From contig CAVSYB010000013.1 of assembly GCA_963732155.1 (NCBI GenBank), positions 1,178,001 through 1,242,000 of the forward strand: a DNA stretch of 64,000 nt. Direction: 5' to 3'. The translations under genes were made by a program, and so were the position numbers. This document shows, piece by piece, positions 1 through 8,396 of this stretch (positions are counted from its first letter, which is position 1; each line of letters starts with the position of its first letter). The DNA is from Roseiarcus sp963732155 (lineage in GTDB: Bacteria; Pseudomonadota; Alphaproteobacteria; Rhizobiales; Beijerinckiaceae). The notes beneath the pieces are model-generated. The model saw only the letters and a list, made by a program, of their open reading frames with translations. It did no database searches and was not told the DNA's origin.

Positions 1-624
1 CTCGGTCTGGCTGTCAATGTGATGGACGACCGCAACGCGCCGGTCATCGGCGTGCAGGGCGACCTCGTCTGCACGGAGCCGTTTCCATCGATGCCGCTCA
101 CGTTTTGGGGCGACGGCGGCCGCGAGCGATATCTGGCGACCTATTTCTCGCAGCGGCCCGAGATCTGGACGCACGGCGACGTCGCCGAGCTGACCGTCCA
201 CGGCTCCGCGATCATCTACGGCCGTTCCGACACGACGCTGAAGCCGGGCGGCGTGCGCATCGGCACGGCGGAAATCTACGCCGCCTGCGAGACCCTTGGC
301 GATGTCGAAGACTGCCTCGTGTTCGGCGCGCCGATCCCCGGCGACGAAGAGATCGTGCTTTGCGTGAAGCTGAAACCGGGAACAGCGCTTACGACCGACC
401 TCGCCGACCATTTGCGCAAGTCGATCCGCGACCAGACTTCCCCGCGCCACGTGCCGCACCGGATCCATGCCGTTCGCGATATTCCCTACACGCTGAACGG
501 CAAACGCGTGGAAGGGGCGGCGCGCGCCATGCTCGAAGGCCGAGCGGTGAAGAACATCGGCTCGATCTCCAATCCCGAGAGCCTCGCCGAATACCGCAAC
601 CTCGATCGGAGCGCCGCTCTATGA
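1..624 (+). CDS. Acetoacetyl-CoA synthetase, C-terminal part (cut by window edge)
   Basis: The reading frame is open from the first base, so this is the 3' end of a gene that starts outside the window. It carries the C-terminal half of an ANL-superfamily acyl-CoA synthetase: the hinge motif GRSDTTLKPGGVRIG, the SPRHVP segment and the lysine loop TLNGKRVEG, where the Lys would catalyse adenylation. The tail after that loop (NIGSISNPESL) is the shape I know from acetoacetyl-CoA synthetases (AacS), which activate acetoacetate with ATP and CoA. Its stop overlaps the start of the next gene (ATGA), which implies translational coupling. Another short-chain acyl-CoA ligase is possible because the substrate-binding half is missing. 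Confidence 0.85.
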   Translation, partial: LGLAVNVMDDRNAPVIGVQGDLVCTEPFPSMPLTFWGDGGRERYLATYFSQRPEIWTHGDVAELTVHGSAIIYGRSDTTLKPGGVRIGTAEIYAACETLGDVEDCLVFGAPIPGDEEIVLCVKLKPGTALTTDLADHLRKSIRDQTSPRHVPHRIHAVRDIPYTLNGKRVEGAARAMLEGRAVKNIGSISNPESLAEYRNLDRSAAL

Positions 625-1775
625 TCGGCAAATCCCGAGGAGCCATCGTCGGCATCGGCGAATTGAAACCGGCGCGCATGACGGAGGGACGCGCCACGCT
701 CGACATGATTGCAGAGGTCAACCGATTGGCTGTTCTCGACGCCGGACTGGAGCCGGGGATGATCGACGGCCTGCTGGTCGGCCCGCAGGTCGGCGAGACG
801 CCGCAACATGTTCCGGCGACGATCGCCGAATATCTCGGCATCGCGCCGACAATGGCGAATGTCGTCGATCTCGGCGGCGCGTCGGGGCCGGGCATGGTTT
901 GGCGCGCGGCTGCCGCAATCGAAGCCGGCATGTGCGAGGCGGTGCTGTGCGTCCTCGCCAACACGCGCGAAGCGCAGGCGCCGCGCTCGCCCAATCGCAA
1001 TCCAATCCGCGAGTTCGACGCGCCCTTCGGCGCCTCTGGCGCAAACATCTCCTACGCGCTGCTGAAGCGGGCGCATATGGCGAGCTACGGATCGCGCGAC
1101 CGCGACTTCGCGGCTATCGCCGTCTCGGCGCGCGCCAACGCGCAGCTCAATCCGACGGCGATCTTCTACGGCAAGCCGGTCAGCGAAGAAGACGTGCTCG
1201 CCTCGCCGATGGTGGCTGCGCCGCTGCGACTTTATGAGATCGTCATGCCGGTGGCCGGCGGCGAAGCGATCGTGGTCGTCTCCGAGGCTCTCGCCAGGCG
1301 CTCTTCGCGACCGCCCGTCCATCTGCTCGGAGCGGGCGAGAAGGTGACGCACCGCGCCGTTTCGCAGGCGCCCAGCCTGACGAGCGGCCCCCTGAAGCCG
1401 TCGATGCAGCGCGCCTTCACGCAGGCGGGCGTGAAGGCCTCGGACGTGGATCTGCTGTCGCTCTACGACTGCTACACTATCATGGTCGCGCTCACGATCG
1501 AGGACGCCGGCCTCTGCAAGCCCGGCGAGTTCGGCAGTTTCATCCGCGCGCACGGGTTGGGTCACGACGGCGATTATCCGCTGAACACCCACGGTGGCCA
1601 GATCGGCTTCGGTCAGCCCGATCTCGCCGGCGGCATGACCCATGTCGTCGAAGCGGTCCGCCAACTTCGCGGTGAAGCCGAAGGGCGACAAATCCGAAAC
1701 GCCAGTCTCGCGCTCGTCACCGGCAACGGCGCGACGATGGGCGAAGCGACCGCGCTCGTGCTGGGGGCCGCCTGA
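621..1775 (+). CDS. Thiolase-fold protein lacking the nucleophilic cysteine (SCP2-thiolase/Ltp2-like)
   Basis: 384 residues of thiolase fold, of the SCP2-thiolase or lipid-transfer type. At the position where thiolases carry CASG, residues 86-89 read GASG, so the nucleophilic Cys is Gly. The later motifs survive in altered form: YDCYT at 282-286 and NTHGG at 322-326. Cys-less thiolase-fold proteins of this type, such as Ltp2, act as retro-aldolases on acyl-CoA side chains and work with a DUF35 partner, which is the next gene, overlapping by one base. The true start is the ATG overlapping the upstream stop. Role as aldolase is inference; a non-catalytic lipid-transfer role is the alternative. 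Confidence 0.85.
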   Translation: MIGKSRGAIVGIGELKPARMTEGRATLDMIAEVNRLAVLDAGLEPGMIDGLLVGPQVGETPQHVPATIAEYLGIAPTMANVVDLGGASGPGMVWRAAAAIEAGMCEAVLCVLANTREAQAPRSPNRNPIREFDAPFGASGANISYALLKRAHMASYGSRDRDFAAIAVSARANAQLNPTAIFYGKPVSEEDVLASPMVAAPLRLYEIVMPVAGGEAIVVVSEALARRSSRPPVHLLGAGEKVTHRAVSQAPSLTSGPLKPSMQRAFTQAGVKASDVDLLSLYDCYTIMVALTIEDAGLCKPGEFGSFIRAHGLGHDGDYPLNTHGGQIGFGQPDLAGGMTHVVEAVRQLRGEAEGRQIRNASLALVTGNGATMGEATALVLGAA

Positions 1776-2206
1776 TGGCCACGAAAGACCTCTCCGGCCT
1801 CGACGTCCCGGGGCCGACGATCACCGCACTCTCCGCGCCATTCTGGAAGGCCGCGCAAGAAGGCCGGCTGGTCCTGCAGCGCTGCGAGAGTTGCGGTCGC
1901 CCGGTGTTCTATCCGCGAGGCCACTGCCCGCACTGCTGGGGTCGCGAATTGACGTGGCGTGAGGCTTCCGGTCGGGGTCGCCTGAAGTCGCATTCGACCG
2001 TCCATCGGCCGGGGCATCCGGGCTGGCTGCCGATTGCGCCTTTCACGGTGGGGCTGATCGAATTGGAGGAGGGTCCGACAATGTTGAGCTTCATCCTCGA
2101 AGACGGGGAGGGGCCGCCGCCGGTCGGCGCGCCGATGGGGCTTTCACCGACGCAGATCGGCAAGCGAATCCTTCCATGCTTTCGGAAGGCTCGAACCGCA
2201 CAATGA
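1775..2206 (+). CDS. DUF35 zinc-ribbon/OB-fold acyl-CoA-associated protein
   Basis: 143 residues. The N-terminal rubredoxin-like zinc ribbon has four cysteines at 37, 40, 51 and 54 (CESC and CPHC), followed by an OB-fold typical of the DUF35/ChsH2 family. These proteins bind thiolase-fold enzymes or MaoC hydratases and position or channel acyl-CoA. Start and stop overlap the upstream thiolase-fold gene (TGATG), so the two chains are probably made in equal amounts and form a complex. It is likely not catalytic by itself. Confidence 0.88.
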   Translation: MATKDLSGLDVPGPTITALSAPFWKAAQEGRLVLQRCESCGRPVFYPRGHCPHCWGRELTWREASGRGRLKSHSTVHRPGHPGWLPIAPFTVGLIELEEGPTMLSFILEDGEGPPPVGAPMGLSPTQIGKRILPCFRKARTAQ

Positions 2207-2219
2207 GGAGAAGCGGATC

Positions 2220-2675
2220 ATGACATCGGCCACAAATATCGACGGTTGGGCGGGGATCATCAAGGGCCGTCCGAAGGTCGGCGATTTCGCCGAACGTTCG
2301 CGGCGAACCAGCATGAAGGACATTGTCGCCTTCACTGAGATGACCGGCGACCGAAATCCGCTGCATTACGACAAGGCCGCCGCGGAAGCCTCGCCATTCG
2401 GGAAGCTGATCGTGCAGGGTGGCGTCACCTCAGGCCTTCTCAACGCGCTTGTCGCGGAAGACCTGCCGGGTCCGGGGACGGTCTTTCTCGGCGTCGAATG
2501 GCAATTCAAGAAGGCCGTTGGAGTTGACGAGTTGATCACCGGCCGCGTCGAAATCAAGGAAGTGCGTCCCGACAAGCCCATCTGCAAAATCGAAACGACG
2601 GTGCGCAACCAGGCTGGCGATGTGTGCCTGTCCGGCACAGCGACCGTCTACACCGTCCCGCTCGCCAAGGCGTGA
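2220..2675 (+). CDS. MaoC-family (R)-specific enoyl-CoA hydratase
   Basis: 151 residues with a hot-dog fold. The hydratase-2 signature is intact at residues 43-49 (GDRNPLH), giving the catalytic Asp44 and His49. It should add water to a trans-2-enoyl-CoA. A good ribosome site (GAGGAG) lies before the ATG, and it follows the DUF35 gene by 13 bases, so it belongs to the same operon. Set beside a Cys-less thiolase-fold protein and DUF35, it would supply the beta-hydroxyacyl-CoA that an aldolase cleaves. Unlike ChsH1, it keeps both catalytic residues, so it may work alone. Confidence 0.88.
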   Translation: MTSATNIDGWAGIIKGRPKVGDFAERSRRTSMKDIVAFTEMTGDRNPLHYDKAAAEASPFGKLIVQGGVTSGLLNALVAEDLPGPGTVFLGVEWQFKKAVGVDELITGRVEIKEVRPDKPICKIETTVRNQAGDVCLSGTATVYTVPLAKA

Positions 2676-2781
2676 TTTTGCGGTCCCGGGCGCAAACCTT
2701 CGACCTTCCTTTGCGCCGCCGCCCTGCAAAGGCCCCGAGCTCGGAGCATCGTCGCTGGTTATTCCGTGGTTGCGAGGCGCG

Positions 2782-3678
2782 ATGGCGAATCGGCGCGTAA
2801 TCCGCTCGTCGGGTTCAAGTTTAGCGATCGACGATCGGAATCGATTGGCGACGATCGCTATCACGACGGTCGCCATGGTCGCATTTGCGGCGAACTCCGT
2901 CCTGTGTCGACTGGCCCTCGCGCAAACCGGCATCGATCCCGCCAGCTTCACGCTTGTGCGCATAGGCTCGGGGGCGCTGATGCTCGCGCTCCTTTTCGGC
3001 GTCAGGTCGAGAAGCCTGTCTGTCGCCGGATCGTGGCGGGCGGCGTTGGCGCTTTTCGCCTACGCCGCGGCCTTCTCCTTCGCGTATGTGTTGCTTCCCG
3101 CCGGCGCAGGCGCCTTGCTGCTGTTCGGCGCGGTTCAAGCGACGATGGTGGTCACCGGTCTTGTTCGCGGTGAGCGCATGACGCCTGGCCAGTGGCTGGG
3201 ATTGGTTCTGGCCGTCGGCGGGCTTGCCGCCCTGGTCGCGCCCGGCGTTTCCGCTCCGGCGCCGCTTGGCGCCGCTCTGATGCTCGCCGCGGGCGTCGCC
3301 TGGGGCGCCTATTCGCTGATGGGCCGGGTCAACGCCAATCCTTTGGCCGCGACGTCGGGCAATTTCTTGCGCGCTACGCCGATCGCCATCGTGGTGGCCT
3401 TGCCGACGTTCAGCGCTCCGCATCCTGCGCTCGGGTTGGTCTACGCGGCGCTGTCGGGCGCGCTCGCCTCGGGTGTCGGCTACGCCGTGTGGTATGCCGC
3501 TCTGCCCCGCCTGACGGCGGCGGAGGCGGCGTCGGTGCAGTTGAGCGTGCCCGTCATCACGGCGGTCGGTGGAGCTCTGTTTCTTGCCGAGGCGCCGACC
3601 CTGCGGCTGGTTCTGGCGTCTTCAACGGTTCTTGGCGGAATTGGGCTAGTGATTTTGAGTCGATCGAAGCGCCGATGA
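2782..3678 (+). CDS. EamA/DMT-superfamily transporter
   Basis: 298 residues with about ten hydrophobic helices arranged as two EamA halves, the usual length for drug/metabolite transporters. The ATG was chosen because the coding pattern and the cytoplasmic N-terminus (MANRRVIRSS) begin there; upstream codons look non-coding. It sits 106 bases after the MaoC gene on the same strand and may export or import a metabolite of the local pathway. The substrate cannot be told from sequence. Confidence 0.85.
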   Translation: MANRRVIRSSGSSLAIDDRNRLATIAITTVAMVAFAANSVLCRLALAQTGIDPASFTLVRIGSGALMLALLFGVRSRSLSVAGSWRAALALFAYAAAFSFAYVLLPAGAGALLLFGAVQATMVVTGLVRGERMTPGQWLGLVLAVGGLAALVAPGVSAPAPLGAALMLAAGVAWGAYSLMGRVNANPLAATSGNFLRATPIAIVVALPTFSAPHPALGLVYAALSGALASGVGYAVWYAALPRLTAAEAASVQLSVPVITAVGGALFLAEAPTLRLVLASSTVLGGIGLVILSRSKRR

Positions 3679-4104
3679 GGCGCGGTTGCTCGTCGGCCGG
3701 CGCGTTTGCGTCAGAAAATGAGGCCACCGGGAATGAACCCGGGCGCCGTACCGATGAATTTGAGGACAACTCTTCCGGCATTATTGGCGTCGCGAGACAT
3801 TCCGGCGAGCGCGACGCCATCCAGCTTTTTGGTCACCTCGCGAGCGAAACTCGCTTCGATTCCAGGACCGCGCGCGGAGTCTATGCCGCCTCCAGGTTCC
3901 AACCGCGATCGAAAGCCGATTGCCGACCCCGGCCCGGCATTTATCCCGTGGACCTTCAAATTTCCGAGGCCAGCAAAGATCGATATGGGGTCGAGGAAAT
4001 GTTCGGCCGCAAAGCAGCGGTAGCCAACGAACGCTTGCGCAATCGCCGCAACCTGCCGATAGTATGCTGTAGCGACCGGTCGTTCCAGGGAGAGGCGCCT
4101 TTCG
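3679..4104 (+). other. Intergenic region between transporter and thiolase
   Basis: No convincing gene. Short open frames occur on both strands; the least unlikely is an 82-codon minus-strand frame at 3711-3959 ending in Phe, which I do not recognise and which lacks a clear ribosome site. The right end must hold the promoter and leader of the thiolase gene. Confidence 0.4.
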
Positions 4105-5283
4105 ATGCCAATTGAAGCCTATATCGCGGCGGCGAAGCGCACTCCGATCGGCAAACTCGGAGGCGCTCTCAGTCCGCTCGCCGCTTCCGATCTCGGGGCC
4201 GCCGTGATCAGAAGCCTTTTGGATGAGAGCGGCGTTGAGCGGGACGCGGTGTCCGAGGTCATTCTCGGCCAAGTTCTCACCGGCGGCGCCGGACAGAATC
4301 CGGCGAGGCAGGCGGCTCTGAAGGCCGGCCTTCCCGTGACGGTTCCTGCGTTGACAATCAATCAGGTATGCGGCGCCGGCCAGCGATCGATTCATCTCGC
4401 GGCTCAGGCGATTCGCTGTAGCGACGCCGAAATTGTCATCGCCGGCGGGCAGGACAGTATGACGCAGGCGCCGCATCTGCTCTACGGGCAGCGCGCCGGG
4501 GTGCGAATGGGAGACATAGATGCGCCGGACTCCATGCTCGTTGACGGGCTCATCGACGCTTTCCATGGCGTGCACATGGGGGTGACGGTCGAGTCGCTTG
4601 CAAAACGCTATCAGATTACGCGCGGCGAACAGGATGAGTTTGCGCTGAGATCGCAGGCCAAGGCCAAAGCGGCCCGCCAAGCGCAGAAATTCGGTCGGGA
4701 GATTGTCGCCGTGTCGGCGCCATGCAAGAACGCGGTCAAGCTGGTCGACGAAGACGAGCACCCAAATCCGGATGTGACCCTTGAAACACTGGGGCGACTC
4801 AAGCCCGTCTTCGACCCCGATGGAGGGATCACCGCGGGCAACTCGTCCGGGCTCAACGATGGGGCGGCCGCGGTGCTTGTCATGTCCGAACGTGAGATGC
4901 GCGCGCGGCGAATGGAGCCGATCGCCCGGATCGCATCTTACGCCTCGGCGGGCGTCGAGCCCATGGACATGGGGCTGGGGCCCGTCGAAGCGTCGCGCAA
5001 GGCGTTGGAGAAGGCCGGCTGGCGGGGGACCGACCTGGACCTCATGGAAGTCAATGAGGCTTTCGCGGCGCAGTCGATCGCGGTGAACCGCGAACTGCTG
5101 TGGGATCCGGCGCGGATCAACGTCAACGGCGGCGCGATCGCGCTTGGTCATCCGCTCGCCGGGTCCGGCTGCCGCATCGTCGTGACCCTTTTGCATGAGA
5201 TGGCGCGCCGCAACGCCAGGAAGGGGCTCGCCACGCTGTGCGTCGGCGGCGGACAAGGGGTTGCGATTTGCCTGGAGAGATAA
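4105..5283 (+). CDS. Acetyl-CoA C-acetyltransferase (thiolase)
   Basis: 392 residues, full length for a PhaA/AtoB-type thiolase. Key residues are present: the nucleophile Cys89 in NQVCGAG, the NEAFA motif, the His of GHPLAGSG and the C-terminal catalytic Cys in CVGGGQG. It would condense two acetyl-CoA or cleave acetoacetyl-CoA. Together with the acetoacetyl-CoA synthetase at the left edge it completes acetoacetate use down to acetyl-CoA. The insert after LKPVFDP and the 392-residue length are normal for the family. A broader 3-ketoacyl-CoA thiolase role cannot be excluded. Confidence 0.93.
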   Translation: MPIEAYIAAAKRTPIGKLGGALSPLAASDLGAAVIRSLLDESGVERDAVSEVILGQVLTGGAGQNPARQAALKAGLPVTVPALTINQVCGAGQRSIHLAAQAIRCSDAEIVIAGGQDSMTQAPHLLYGQRAGVRMGDIDAPDSMLVDGLIDAFHGVHMGVTVESLAKRYQITRGEQDEFALRSQAKAKAARQAQKFGREIVAVSAPCKNAVKLVDEDEHPNPDVTLETLGRLKPVFDPDGGITAGNSSGLNDGAAAVLVMSEREMRARRMEPIARIASYASAGVEPMDMGLGPVEASRKALEKAGWRGTDLDLMEVNEAFAAQSIAVNRELLWDPARINVNGGAIALGHPLAGSGCRIVVTLLHEMARRNARKGLATLCVGGGQGVAICLER

Positions 5284-5322
5284 GTCGGACTGACGTTCGC
5301 ATATGATCCTGCAGGCGAGCTG

Positions 5323-5529
5323 ATGAAAACGCCGATGAATTTCCGCACCGCCGAGAGCACGCGATTCGCGCTGGCGCCGACGCTTCGCGCGAGGCGCCGG
5401 GAGACCGCGCTGATGGCGCGCCAGCTCGGTCTCAACGCGATGACCGCGGCGGATGCCGCGCCGGCAGAGGGCCGGCCCGCCGAGATCCGCCGAGGCTCTC
5501 CAATCCGACTGCAACAACGACGCGGATGA
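5323..5529 (+). CDS. Small hypothetical protein (doubtful)
   Basis: 68 codons, Arg/Ala rich, with no recognisable domain. Its stop overlaps the start of the dehydratase gene (ATGA), which would fit translational coupling, and a weak purine stretch precedes the ATG. Nothing else supports it; it could simply be leader sequence of the next gene. Confidence 0.25.
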   Translation: MKTPMNFRTAESTRFALAPTLRARRRETALMARQLGLNAMTAADAAPAEGRPAEIRRGSPIRLQQRRG

Positions 5530-6767
5530 AATCGATGAAGGTCGCCAAGCTCGAGATTCTGTCCTGCGACGCGGGTTGGCGGAATTACTTCTTCCTCAAG
5601 CTGACGTTGGAAAATGGCGTGGTCGGCTGGAGTGAGTTCGACGAATGGTACGCCTCGCCCGGCGTCAGCACGGTGATTGAAAAGCTGTCGACCCGCGTCG
5701 TCGGTCAGTCCGTATTCTCGCCGGAACGGATCATCATCGAGCTGCTCAGCGCGACGCGCCCGGCCGCGCGGGGGGTTGTCGGCGAAGGCATAGGGGCGAT
5801 CGAGAACGCCCTTCTGGACGCCAAGGCCAAGGTGCTGGGAGTGCCCTGCCACCAACTGCTCGGCGGCAAACTGCGCGATCGGGTGCGCGTCTACTGGTCG
5901 CACTGCGCCACCTGGCGCATTCTCCACCCGCGCTTCTATCCCCCGGCCATTCGCACGAGAGACGACGTTCGCAACATCGGCGCCGAGGCGCGCCAACGCG
6001 GCTTCGGCGCCATCAAAACGAATATTTTCATCTACGGCGACGGCAAGATCAGCGGTTACCATCCCGGCTTCGCGTTCCCGTTCGCGCCCGAGCTGACGGT
6101 CGATCGGCGAATGATCCGGAACATCCGCGATCACCTCGAAGCGTTGCGCGAGGGTGCGGGCCCGGACATGGACATTCTCGTCGACTTGAACTTCAACGCC
6201 CGCACCGACGGTTACATCAAGATCATGCGCGCGCTCGAGGACTTCGATTTTTATTGGGTCGAACTCGACGTCCATAATCCCGAAGCGGTCGCCACGATTC
6301 GCAGAAGCGTCCGACATCCGATCGCGTCCTGTGAGACGCTGTTCGGGGCGAGAGAATTTCTGCCCTATTTTCAGAGACAATCCGTCGATACGGCGATCGT
6401 TGACGCGGTCTGGAACGGCGTCTGGCAATCGTGCAAGGTGGCCCACATCGCGGATGCGATGGATGTCAACGTCGCGCTTCACAATTTCTACGGTCATCTC
6501 AGCACATTCATGAACGTCCATCTGGCTGCTGCGACTGCGAACTTCCAAATCCTCGAAACGGATGTGGATCGGCTAAGCTGGGACGCAGAGATCGTCACGC
6601 ACGCTCCCGAAATCCGCGACGGATATATCGTAGTCCCTGATCGACCTGGGTGGGGAACGGAGCCGATCGAGGCGGCCCTTCGTGACCATCCTCCCAAGAA
6701 ATTCGCCCAGGCGGCTCAGATGAGCAGCGAAGATGCGCAGGGACTACAGGACGGTGAGGGCGGGTAG
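5526..6767 (+). CDS. Enolase-superfamily sugar-acid dehydratase (mandelate racemase/muconate lactonizing type)
   Basis: 413 residues. The capping domain (about 1-125) is followed by the TIM barrel. Three metal ligands are visible as Asp220 (in VDLNFN), Glu246 (in WVELDV) and Glu270 (in SCETLF). Lys164 (AIKTN) and His319 (ALHNF) stand where the acid/base residues of galactonate-type dehydratases occur. It probably dehydrates a sugar acid or related hydroxy-acid. Either of two nearby ATGs (the given one, or the one nine bases later) may be the start. The SDR dehydrogenase downstream fits a sugar-acid route. Substrate unknown. Confidence 0.85.
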   Translation: MKSMKVAKLEILSCDAGWRNYFFLKLTLENGVVGWSEFDEWYASPGVSTVIEKLSTRVVGQSVFSPERIIIELLSATRPAARGVVGEGIGAIENALLDAKAKVLGVPCHQLLGGKLRDRVRVYWSHCATWRILHPRFYPPAIRTRDDVRNIGAEARQRGFGAIKTNIFIYGDGKISGYHPGFAFPFAPELTVDRRMIRNIRDHLEALREGAGPDMDILVDLNFNARTDGYIKIMRALEDFDFYWVELDVHNPEAVATIRRSVRHPIASCETLFGAREFLPYFQRQSVDTAIVDAVWNGVWQSCKVAHIADAMDVNVALHNFYGHLSTFMNVHLAAATANFQILETDVDRLSWDAEIVTHAPEIRDGYIVVPDRPGWGTEPIEAALRDHPPKKFAQAAQMSSEDAQGLQDGEGG

Positions 6768-6998
6768 GGAGTCTGGCGTTATCGTGGATCGCCTTCGACG
6801 CGCGGCCAGGTTGCAGGGCGACTACAGCCTGTCCCCGCGTGCGACACCAGTAAAGCCGCCGACCATGAGCTGGCTGGAACTCTCGCAGGTTCGGCGCTCG
6901 GCTGGTTTGGGGCCACGCGACGGCAGGAATTTCTTCAGAAGCATGCGAGGGCGAACGCCAACTCGAACCAAGGACAGTGCGAAAAGGGAGTTTCATCA

Positions 6999-7754
6999 AT
7001 GGACAGCAACGGTAGGGTCGCTTTGGTGACGGGGGCCAGTCGAGGAATTGGCAAGGCCTTGGCGATCGGCTTGGCGCGCAACGGATACGATGTTGCGGTC
7101 GCCGATCTGCCTGTCGAAACGAGCGCGCTGAACGAAGCGCGACGCGAAGTCGAGTCGCTCGGCCGGCGAGCGTATTCCTTTGAGCTCGATGTGCGGCGGA
7201 AGAACGAGGCGGATCAGACCGTCGCCAAATTGCTCCAGCGCGCGGGACAAATCGACGTCCTCGTCAACAACGCAGGAATTCTCAAGACCAGCCTTCTGCA
7301 AGACCTGGACGAGGACGCTTGGAACGCACACTTTGACGTCAACGCCAAGGGCGTGCTGTTCATGTGCCAGGCGGTCCTGCCCCACATGCGGCAAAGAAAA
7401 ACGGGGCGAATCATCAATATCGCCTCGATCGCCGGGCGTCAGGGAGTCGCGACGCAAGGGCACTACGCGGCGACCAAGGCGGCGGTCATCACGCTGACTC
7501 GGGTGCTGGCGCAGGAGGTCGGGATGGACGGCGTGACGGTCAACGCCATTTGCCCGGGGATCATCATGACCGAGATGGGGAGAAACAATCTGCGCACCGC
7601 CGAGGCTCGGCTTTATTGGGAAAACGCAACCTCCCTGCGGCGGCTCGGGCAGCCGGAAGACATCGTGGGCCCGGTATGCTTTTTTGCGTCCGCGGACTCC
7701 GATTTCGTGACAGGTCAATCCTTGAACGTCTGCGGGGGACTGTATTTCCATTGA
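6999..7754 (+). CDS. SDR-family NAD(P)-dependent oxidoreductase
   Basis: 251 residues, a classical short-chain dehydrogenase. The cofactor loop TGASRGIG is at 11-18, NNAG at 90-93, and the catalytic Ser143, Tyr156 and Lys160 are intact. Aspartate in VAVADLP after the second strand suggests NAD(H) preference. The preceding bases carry an AG-rich ribosome site. It follows the enolase-superfamily dehydratase by 231 bases and may oxidise or reduce a keto-acid of the same pathway. Confidence 0.9.
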   Translation: MDSNGRVALVTGASRGIGKALAIGLARNGYDVAVADLPVETSALNEARREVESLGRRAYSFELDVRRKNEADQTVAKLLQRAGQIDVLVNNAGILKTSLLQDLDEDAWNAHFDVNAKGVLFMCQAVLPHMRQRKTGRIINIASIAGRQGVATQGHYAATKAAVITLTRVLAQEVGMDGVTVNAICPGIIMTEMGRNNLRTAEARLYWENATSLRRLGQPEDIVGPVCFFASADSDFVTGQSLNVCGGLYFH

Positions 7755-7832
7755 GACCGCTTGGTCGATCGGTCGCCGGGGCTCTGTCAGACCAATTTTT
7801 CATACCGTCTCTGGCCGTGGCAGGCTTGGGGC

Positions 7833-7980
7833 ATGAGCAAACGGTTCCGATATTTCCAACAGCTCGCCGGAGGTCATCCGTCTGGTCGTGATGACGTACG
7901 CGAGATACCCGCTGTCGCCGCGCTACGTCGAGGATCTTCTGGCCGAGCGCGGGATCGACATCCGCCATGAGACCGTCCGG
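7833..7980 (+). pseudogene. IS6-family transposase N-terminal remnant, frameshifted
   Basis: The first codons read MSKRFRYF, and after a one-base shift near 7857 the sequence continues as SSPEVIRLVVMTYARYPLSP and then VEDLLAERGIDIRHETVR. This is the N-terminal helix-turn-helix region of IS6/IS26-type transposases of rhizobial relatives. The similarity stops abruptly after HETVR; the DDE catalytic domain is absent. A GGGGCTCTGTCAGACC stretch at about 7780 could be the old left end. It is dead as a transposase and marks past insertion in this segment. Confidence 0.8.
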
Positions 7981-8396
7981 GTCGCAAGCTCGAACATCCC
8001 GTGGAATCTCAATTCGTTGTCCAGCCATAACAGCCGCATACTTCATGCTGGGCGCTTATAAGCGCCGAAGGCCTCTCGCTCAGCGGACGAATCGAACACG
8101 ACGATCCGCGTTGGCGCGCCGACGTGAAAGCGCCGATTTTCCGGTTATTTGGCCAAAGCGACTGCGCTTTCCCCGTTCGGTCGATTGAAATTCCTTGTTA
8201 GCAGGGAATCTGGCGTCGCAGACTGGTTCGCGAAGACTGCGTCCGCCACCAGCCCACTCCCCAGTCATCCGGAAATTCCGCGATCGGCCGGCGCCGTAGG
8301 CCCCGGTTGATCGTGATTCACCAGACTCGAAGCGGATTCCCAAAGGCGCTTCGTTTGCCGACGGCGTCAGCTTTTGCGCCTCGCCCCGACGGCGGA
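7981..8396. other. Decayed intergenic segment after the IS remnant
   Basis: No intact gene. It contains a perfect 16-base palindrome at 8051-8066. On the minus strand around 8100-8340 lies a stretch reading EPVCDARFPANKEFQ, which resembles non-coding dispersed repeats often mis-called as ORFs in rhizobial genomes. I regard it as mobile-element debris. Confidence 0.4.
8051..8066. repeat. Perfect 16-bp palindrome GGCGCTTATAAGCGCC
   Basis: Eight-base arms meet with no spacer. It lies just past the transposase remnant, where no gene starts, so it may be a leftover of a mobile element end rather than an operator. Confidence 0.5.

Noticed and set aside
3711..3959. Minus-strand 82-codon frame ending in Phe, possible outer-membrane barrel end
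   Set aside because: No start signal, no recognisable domain, and too short to judge.
1..5283. Polyhydroxybutyrate synthesis operon
   Set aside because: A thiolase is present, but no phaB or phaC; the acetoacetyl-CoA synthetase and DUF35/MaoC genes fit degradation better.
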